This document shows positions 59,801-64,000 of a stretch of DNA of 64,000 bases, one piece after another. The stretch's first letter is position 1. Each line of letters starts with the position of its first letter. Where the stretch lies: contig CATQJL010000112.1 of the NCBI GenBank assembly GCA_958299035.1, positions 60,867,823 through 60,931,822 on the forward strand, given 5' to 3'. The stretch is from Cylicocyclus nassatus (Eukaryota > Nematoda > Chromadorea > Rhabditida > Strongylidae). Made by a program: the position numbers and the translations under genes. The notes below the pieces were generated by a model that was not told the DNA's origin, made no database searches, and saw only the letters and a list, made by a program, of their open reading frames with translations.

Positions 59801-62800
59801 ACTACATTTGGTAGTAAGTTATGATTTCCCAAAGTGGAGGTTTTCCAAAAAAATCCTTGGCAGAATTCGGGCTATAAAACTTTTCTCATTGAAGCTACAA
59901 CAACATAATAATGCATACTGAGTTGAAAAAGGTTTGCTGATTACAACAATTCTTGTTGCACACGAAATATTTGTGTAAAAAGTTATAATAATCCAAACAC
60001 AAAATTTAGAAAACCTGCATTAATTCTGTTACAACCTAATATCACGCTGAGCCAGCGAGATATTAGGTTGTAACAGAATGAATGCAAGTTTTACGTGTTT
60101 CCAAGTGGAGCAGCGCGTGGTGCGTACGCGCTGCTCCACTTGGAATGTTTCGCCTACTCCGGGTTGAAAAGACTGTACAGAGCCGCTGCAAAGCGGACGC
60201 GCACCTCTTCATTTTAGATTTATTTCAAGTTGGGCAGGCTTAGCTTCTTGCAGCGATACACTGAAGATTTCTAAACGATTAAACGATCATTCCAGTAGGC
60301 GGGATTGTGACAGATTAGCCAGTAATTCAGAATTTTTCTGAGTAAGAATGACTTGTAATGGAACGGGTAGCATATCTCTCTGTTATCTGCTGACTGTCTG
60401 TTGAGTCAGAATAGTGCAAAAATTTCTAGAAATCAACACTTCCGTATCTAAGTCAGCATATCAGTTGTTTTCCTAAATTCTGCAAATTCCTCAGTCTTTT
60501 TGTTGTAGTAATCGAAAACAACAGCGCTGACTGTTTTGCACTTTCGCTATGTACGCTTATCTCATTGCAACAAGTCATGCAGTGTTCTACTCGGAAACTC
60601 ATGCAGAGCTGGCAGAACAACTAAGAGCTTACTTCCGCATTGCTTAGATATCTTTCAAAACTGTGTGAAAATCGAAACTCGCGAAAAGATTCATGAAAAG
60701 GGAAGATGGAACCTGCGATGATCACAGGCTTTCTGCACTTTACACATATACCTTTACAAGAAAAAAAAGCAAACATTAGCGTACAGAAAGTAGAGGTTGC
60801 TCACAAGATTGAGCCACCTTTTTACCCTCCTCGCGTGGCCCTTCCAAACTGTTAATTTTTTGTCCTCTCGCGGGCAAAACAAGCGAATCTGATTGTTTTC
60901 TTCATGAAAAAAGGCATTAGTTACCCTTTAATTCAAAGGATTGGTGGCTGGGCGACCGCTTGCATCAGCGACGCAATCTGTGTTTCTCTCGCAAGCGTGC
61001 TCTCTAATCATTCTTTAGCCTTAGTTAGGTCTCGAAGCCCCGCCTTCTAGCAGCCAATCTCATTGAAGTAGAGGGTACTTGTCCGCGATGATCGATATTC
61101 AGATTTTCTTTCTTCTTTCTTTTTCCAACGACTCTAGAATGTACGCCTCGATTCAAAACAGTGTATTTAGCGTTCTTCACCTTTTCGCTCTCAAGGCACA
61201 AAAGTTATGAACCAAAATGGTGGGGTTCAGTGATATATGCAAGAAAGCGCAAAAAAAGTGCGTAAATGAGAATATCTAACCATAAATAGCAGTTGCCTTA
61301 ACAGAAAAATTCATCCTTAGCCATACAAGTGCCATATGTGCAATCAACATAGTCGGCCTTAGCGGGGAGTAAAGTACAGAGTGTCCCAAAAAGATGTGCA
61401 CACTGTTTGATCGTTAATAACTCTCTTGCTTTCATGTCTTTTGCCGAGCTTGAGGTACCATACTGTAGAGCGAGGTCAAACTTCAGTATGGTGCGAGTTT
61501 CCAACCGCTTTTCATTACTGTAGGATTACTGTATGAATTTTCAGCATACAGCGTCACTGTAGAATAGGCCTTACCGTGAAATAATTTCAAAAAAAAATCT
61601 GAAAGTTTGTGTAGCAAGGTTTTCAGGCGCGCTGATTTCGCTACGTAACTTTTCACCAATTTTTCGAGCTTTCTTGATGGCGTATTAACATTCCTGACGA
61701 ACAAAAAATTGTTACCTTAAATCTGGAATAACTTATGGAAGAAGAGCTGTACTGAAGTGCAAATTTCATAATTAGAATCAGCGACCTCGATTAGCCCAGT
61801 TCAAGAGTTTCTGACTTGTTTGTATTTCTTTCCGAAGCAAACCGCTTTCAATGCTTCAGATCCCTCTCGAAGTTTCTACCGTAATCCTACAGTAATGAAG
61901 AGCGATTGATAATTTGCTCCATACTGTAAATCTAAGTTGAACCTCGCTCTACAGAATGGTACCTCAAGCTCGGCAAAAGACATGAAAGCAAGAGAGTTAT
62001 TAACGATTAAACAGTGTGCACATCTTTTTGGGACACCCTGTAGAAAGGCTTTCTGCACGTTGTTTTCTAAAATATTCAATTTGTCTTGCTTCCTATCAAA
62101 CCACTATCTCAACAGTACGACTAAAGCATAATGTTCCACTATTCACGCCTGACTTTAAAACTGCGCTTTCTTCTTATTTTGCCCTCCTATGCCTTTCCCT
62201 CCTATGCATTCTTTTTCCGATAGCAAAACAATATTGACATCATGTAGTCTTTACTTGCTTAAACATGCATCAGTTCAAAAGTTGAACATGTACAGCTTTT
62301 TTTTTGAAGCGTCGCGTTATCTAGATTAGCTATTTTTGCGAGATTAAGTACACAAAGGCGTCATGCGACTTTGATGTTGCTATTTAAGGCATGTACATTT
62401 TAGGAGTCGCCCAGGTGACTAAGGGAATTGCATCAGCTTAAAAAAGCGCTACCTGTTTACGCATATTTGCACGTCATTTGAAATTACTGTAACTGAGCAT
62501 AATATCACAAATCTCGACAGTACCATCGTTATCTTTAAAAAATTCTTGTCTTGACTTGAGTCCCTAAAGAGACAGAAATACCTGGATTTGCAAGCATGCA
62601 CTTTTCGGTGAAATGTCTTGCTTGCGAACGACTTTGCAAAGTTTTTCTCACTTTGTTCCCCATTTTATCGCCTGCAAAGCACGTAGCATTTGCCGTGTTT
62701 TTCATTTTGGACGATATGAAAAGCCACATAGGTATTAGTCATCAGCACTTATAAACAAGAGGACCAATTGGGAATGGAAGAGCGCTGATTGTGGGCATGA

Positions 62801-64000
62801 CAAAATAGTTGGAGGAGAAGTAGAGGAGGGTAATCCAGTGTCTTTTGAAAATTATGATGAATACGAGGAAGTTTACAAACATTCATATCACTTTGTCTTC
62901 AGCAAATATGGACCTTGGATTGTTGAAGATGAGTTTTTGGATTGAAATACAAAAAAAATTCGTCTTCACATGCACATTCACGAAAGTACGGCGCTGATTT
63001 GTATTCCGAAGTTCCAATTTTGTAAGTTAGTGGTGTGAAGCTACATGAAATTTTGGCGGATGATTGTATACGCTCGGTGAAGCTTTAGTTCACTCCTTTA
63101 TCGAGCCAAGAGTCACGGTAGGTATACCGTAGGCGAATGACAATAAGGAAACCAGTTGTGACTGAGAAGATTTTGATTCTTAAAACAGCATGAATACTTG
63201 AAACAAGCTGGGCTAGAAAAACCTCGTGGTGGCTCATCGAAATCGATTTTATCGATTAATATTGTTTCTAATTTTCGTCCCAGAATTCTGAAATCATTCA
63301 TATTTGCAAGTGCGTTAGCATGCCGAACAGAACAATTCTGAAAATGTCTGCGACTTTTTCGAGCAACTGCGTTCTGCAAAAATTTGATAGTAGGACTGTC
63401 TTTGTAAGAACAACGTGAATGTTATGTTCGTGAGTAGCACGTGGAACAATCGTAAGGTACAAGATTCTCCCAACCCTTTGAATTTGACTATCATATTGCT
63501 ACCGTAACTTTACTATATGACGCTAGTGATCTAAACGTCATCTTCTTCGTCAGCATTTTATAAAAGCACTCTAGGTAAGTGACAATGCAAAAAGGCTTTG
63601 TTCCAAAATGGCAGAAATCGAAGAGGACTTGGTAATAATTATAACAGATACGGTGGCGTGAAGCAGTGAAAGCAGAATGCTTGACGGTGTTCTGATCGCC
63701 TTTCTTTTGTTAGTGCCGCGGTTAAGCCGCGCGGAAATGCGCACTTCTTCTAAATGTGTACTAATCATTTCAGGTGGTGGCTCAGAGTGTAGTGGCATTG
63801 TTTCAATATCACAACTGGACACGACACGTATTTCTCTTCCATCATGTGAAAGATGCAGCGATGGCCGTTGGTGAATGCTTTCTACTGATGGCCAGCATAC
63901 AAGTCAAAGTCAAGCAGGTAGGTCACTCTAACCTTATTGGGCGGTTGGGTAATACACTTTATTTTCAGTTAATCAAAATGGAGCACAATTTCTTTACCTT
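53782..64000 (+). CDS. Receptor-type guanylyl cyclase (gcy family), 5' part; gene continues past window
   Basis: Single-pass receptors of this family bind a ligand or sense a stimulus outside the cell and make cGMP inside, mostly in sensory neurons in nematodes. Exons: 53782-53838, 56194-56289, 57037-57086, 57141-57234, 57313-57405, 57644-57736, 63774-63917, 63969-64000+. All junctions have GT...AG and keep one frame; the only split codon is at exons 3/4 (CA|A, Gln). The product has a hydrophobic signal peptide (residues 1-16 or so) and then the start of an ANF-receptor (periplasmic-binding-like) domain. Family-typical blocks are NPFGLTILK (about 43-51), RPVIDLALDDAY (about 53-64), TYRDSRLSDAHGPN, DCIIGYAFVYALAPVAR (about 103-119), GIPVITPIGLTMNLDN, LTRISGPYK and FQYHNWTRHVFLFHH. 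Family members are about 1,100 residues, so only about 20% is here. The family call is firm; which gcy paralogue is not decidable by eye, so no symbol is given. Confidence 0.87.
54974..55022. repeat. Perfect 20-bp stem-loop in intron 1 of the cyclase gene
   Basis: AGAAGTCACCGATGGTTTTG and its exact reverse complement are separated by 9 nt. A second, imperfect stem-loop (54859-54899, TTGATTGAAAGAGA / TCTCTTTTTCAATCAA) lies 75 bp upstream. Could be a remnant MITE or a small-RNA hairpin. Confidence 0.5.
56194..56289 (+). CDS. gcy-like gene, exon 2: first beta strand region of ligand-binding domain
   Basis: Thirty-two codons. The segment HIIVPLPLEDDTEELKNPFG followed by LTIL resembles the opening of the ANF-receptor domain, where a hydrophobic strand leads into the first helix. 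The acceptor is TTTTGCAG and the donor is GTGATA, a weaker donor than the others in this gene. Intron 1 before it is 2,355 bp. Confidence 0.8.
56545..56665. repeat. Short AACATGCAACAACATGTTG repeats in intron 2
   Basis: AACATGCAACAACATGTTG, ACATGCAACAACGTGTTAGC and the inverse GATGTTGCATGTTGCCAACA form a cluster of direct and inverted copies of a 9-10 bp word. No longer element structure is visible. Confidence 0.4.
57037..57086 (+). CDS. gcy-like gene, exon 3
   Basis: Fifty bases encode VRPVIDLALDDAYRKF plus two bases of a Gln codon. This is the family's first helix, usually RPVxDxAxxD. The acceptor is TCTTTTAG and the donor GTAAGT. It is followed by a 54-bp intron. Confidence 0.85.
57141..57234 (+). 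CDS. gcy-like gene, exon 4
   Basis: It completes the split Gln codon and encodes the YRDSRLSDAHGPNVAI block, typical of receptor guanylyl cyclases (small strand, then the Asp/Ser loop and helix). The acceptor is TTTCCAG and the donor GTAAGG. It is followed by a 78-bp intron. Confidence 0.87.
57313..57405 (+). CDS. gcy-like gene, exon 5: conserved ALAPVAR block
   Basis: Thirty-one codons hold CIIGYAFVYALAPVARMCPY and then WQDDDSN. This is the most diagnostic segment for the family: a Cys, a Gly-rich turn, and the APVAR helix cap before an aromatic W. The donor is GTAAGT. The 238-bp intron 5 that follows contains a small inverted-repeat element. Confidence 0.9.
57421..57590. mobile_element. 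MITE of about 170 bp in intron 5
   Basis: GTCAATGATGTGCTCCCCTT and the inverse of AAAAGGGAGCACTTGACAT frame a GC-rich interior (CGTGCTGCGTTCGCGGGCGC). It explains why intron 5 is 238 bp while its neighbours are 54 and 78 bp. Confidence 0.6.
57644..57736 (+). CDS. gcy-like gene, exon 6
   Basis: Thirty-one codons: GIPVITPIGLTMNLDNK, then YQTLTRISGPYK. It matches the IPVI(T/S) strand and the 'LTR' strand of the ANF-receptor fold. The acceptor is TTTTTTAG and the donor GTTTGT. It precedes the very large intron 6 (6,037 bp). Confidence 0.88.
58742..60039. mobile_element. Mariner-like element, 1,298 bp, in intron 6 of the cyclase gene, containing a nested MITE
   Basis: The TIR TTAGGTTGTAACAGAATTAA continues TGCAGGTTTT, with 30 identical bases at both ends; TA flanks lie at 58740-58741 and 60040-60041. 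It contains a 234-bp MITE (59130-59363); without it the element is about 1.06 kb. The longest frame inside (59513-59824) has no transposase features. Confidence 0.78.
59130..59363. mobile_element. Small palindromic MITE (GGCCTAAGGCATA family), copy 2, 234 bp, nested
   Basis: GGCCTAAGGCATACTTCACG at the left, and an inverted copy (GAGGTATGCCTTAGGCC) at the right. It sits inside the mariner-like element 58742-60039, which dates it as the younger insertion. Confidence 0.72.
60063..60145. mobile_element. Solo terminal repeat plus perfect hairpin, related to the 58742-60039 element
   Basis: TA then TTAGGTTGTAACAGAATGAA (continuing TGCAAGTTTT) repeats the TIR of the element ending 23 bp upstream. 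It is followed by a perfect 20-bp stem (60099-60118 / 60126-60145, 7-nt loop) with AGTGGAGCAGCGCGT in each arm. No matching right end was found, so this is a truncated or solo-end copy. Confidence 0.55.
60933..61067 (+). mobile_element. GCCCCGCC-family small repeat, copy in intron 6
   Basis: ATTGGTGGCTGGGCGACCGC at the left; GAAGCCCCGCCTTCTAGC then AGCCAATC at the right. The middle has CAATCTGTGTTTCTCTCGC and TCTAATCATTCTTTAGCCTT. Clearly related to 5113-5238. Confidence 0.6.
61377..62040. mobile_element. TA-flanked TIR element (CAGAGTGTCCC family), copy 2, 664 bp, in intron 6
   Basis: CAGAGTGTCCCAAAAAGATG at the left and its inverse at the right (GGGACACCCTG) are flanked by TA. It has the same internal landmarks as copy 1: a GTTTGATYGTTAATAACTC-like block, GTAGAGCGAGGT, and CTGTAGGATTAC. 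Its size is within 9 bp of copy 1, so both derive from one non-autonomous master. Confidence 0.8.
62730..62945 (+). pseudogene. Coding-like fragment of unknown identity in intron 6
   Basis: One frame is open from a stop at about 62730 to TGA at 62943-62945, about 71 codons with no ATG. It reads like protein: CGHDKIVGGEVEEGNP, ENYDEYEEVYKHSYHFVF, KYGPWIVEDEFLD. Amino-acid composition is balanced, acidic and aromatic-rich. A possible acceptor (CATCAG) is weak. It could be the last exon of a nested gene, or a gene relic carried by a repeat. I do not recognise the family. Confidence 0.3.
63113..63406 (-). pseudogene. Coding-like fragment, minus strand, unknown identity, in intron 6
   Basis: An open minus-strand frame of about 97 codons without a convincing ATG start. 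The most protein-like part reads RRHFQNCSVRHANALANMND, then FRILGRKLETILIDKIDFDE and PPRGFSSP. It is opposite in sense to the cyclase gene. No domain recognised; a chance frame is not excluded. Confidence 0.2.
63774..63917 (+). CDS. gcy-like gene, exon 7
   Basis: Forty-eight codons. VVAQSVVALFQYHNWTRHVF then LFHHVKDAAMAVGECF resembles the helix and strand 'F..W....f.yHD' that follow the LTR motif in this family, so it joins exon 6 directly. The acceptor is TTTCAG and the donor GTAGGT. The frame stays in phase 0 across the 6-kb intron. Confidence 0.82.
63969..64000 (+). CDS. gcy-like gene, exon 8 (start only)
   Basis: After a 51-bp intron ending TTTTCAG, phase 0 reads LIKMEHNFFT and runs off the window end. 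Too short to score alone; it is supported by splice signals and continuity with exon 7. Confidence 0.65.

Larger units (their letters stand above)
57737..63773 (+). other. Giant intron 6 of the cyclase gene (6,037 bp)
   Basis: GTTTGT donor, TTTCAG acceptor, phase 0. Contents in order: GC-rich unclassified patches (57780-58510), mariner-like element with nested MITE, solo TIR with hairpin, GCCCCGCC-family repeat, CAGAGTGTCCC element, and two coding-like fragments on opposite strands. Recognised repeats make up about 2.2 kb of it. Confidence 0.7.

Noticed and set aside
63677..63874. Frame starting MLDGVLIAFLLLVPRLSRAE that looks like a signal peptide
   Set aside because: Overlaps exon 7 of the cyclase gene in another frame; the exon 7 frame has clear family similarity and splice continuity.
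1..64000. CRISPR arrays, bacterial promoters, operons
   Set aside because: The window is eukaryotic (spliced gene, AT-rich intergenic DNA, transposon MITEs); no spaced direct-repeat array of CRISPR type is present.

Overview
This is a eukaryotic window, most likely from a rhabditid (clade V) nematode. The evidence is one recognisable gene with very short introns (51-78 bp) ending in TTTTCAG/TTTCCAG-type acceptors, a splice acceptor 26 nt upstream of the start codon as expected for a spliced-leader (trans-spliced) mRNA, and a dense load of TA-target inverted-repeat elements and Helitrons in AT-rich DNA. I cannot name the species; a strongylid-like parasite or free-living relative would fit.

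The only gene I can support is on the + strand at the right end (53782 to beyond 64000). It is the 5' part of a receptor-type guanylyl cyclase (nematode gcy family). Eight exons encode about 220 residues: a signal peptide and the N-terminal half of the extracellular ligand-binding (ANF-receptor) domain. Exon phases join without a break. The transmembrane, kinase-homology and cyclase domains must lie beyond the window. Its introns 1, 2, 5 and 6 are expanded; the 6-kb intron 6 holds at least four repeats, one nested in another, plus two coding-like fragments of unknown identity.

Positions 1-53,700 contain no gene I can recognise. I see no convincing exon series, tRNA or rRNA; the open frames there are at chance length or lie inside repeats. 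What can be read is a mobile-element landscape. (i) A minus-strand Helitron-like element (9129-11177) with a second, plus-strand Helitron (10071-10409) nested in it; both have A^TC...hairpin-CTAG^T ends. (ii) A 1.6-kb foldback element with hAT-like ends and a perfect 8-bp target duplication (28121-29748). (iii) A set of mariner-like, TA-flanked elements beginning TTAGGTTGT (2077-2573, 32632-33644, 52043-52911, 58742-60039). (iv) A second TA-flanked family beginning CAGAGTGTCCC (41096-41768, 61377-62040). (v) Several small palindromic MITE families present two to four times. (vi) Larger foldbacks at 5413-6078, 11507-11922 and 45048-45537. No intact transposase, Rep/helicase or reverse transcriptase was seen, so every element appears non-autonomous.

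Layout: 1-9,100 sparse repeats; 9.1-13.7 kb a dense cluster (nested Helitrons, foldback, two related MITEs, a perfect 64-bp palindrome); 14.8-15.4 kb a degenerate tandem repeat; 15.4-28.1 kb mostly featureless AT-rich DNA; 28.1-34.7 kb hAT foldback, mariner-like element and small MITE; 41-47 kb TIR elements, long G/C homopolymers and a foldback cluster; 52-52.9 kb mariner-like element; 53.7-64 kb the cyclase gene.
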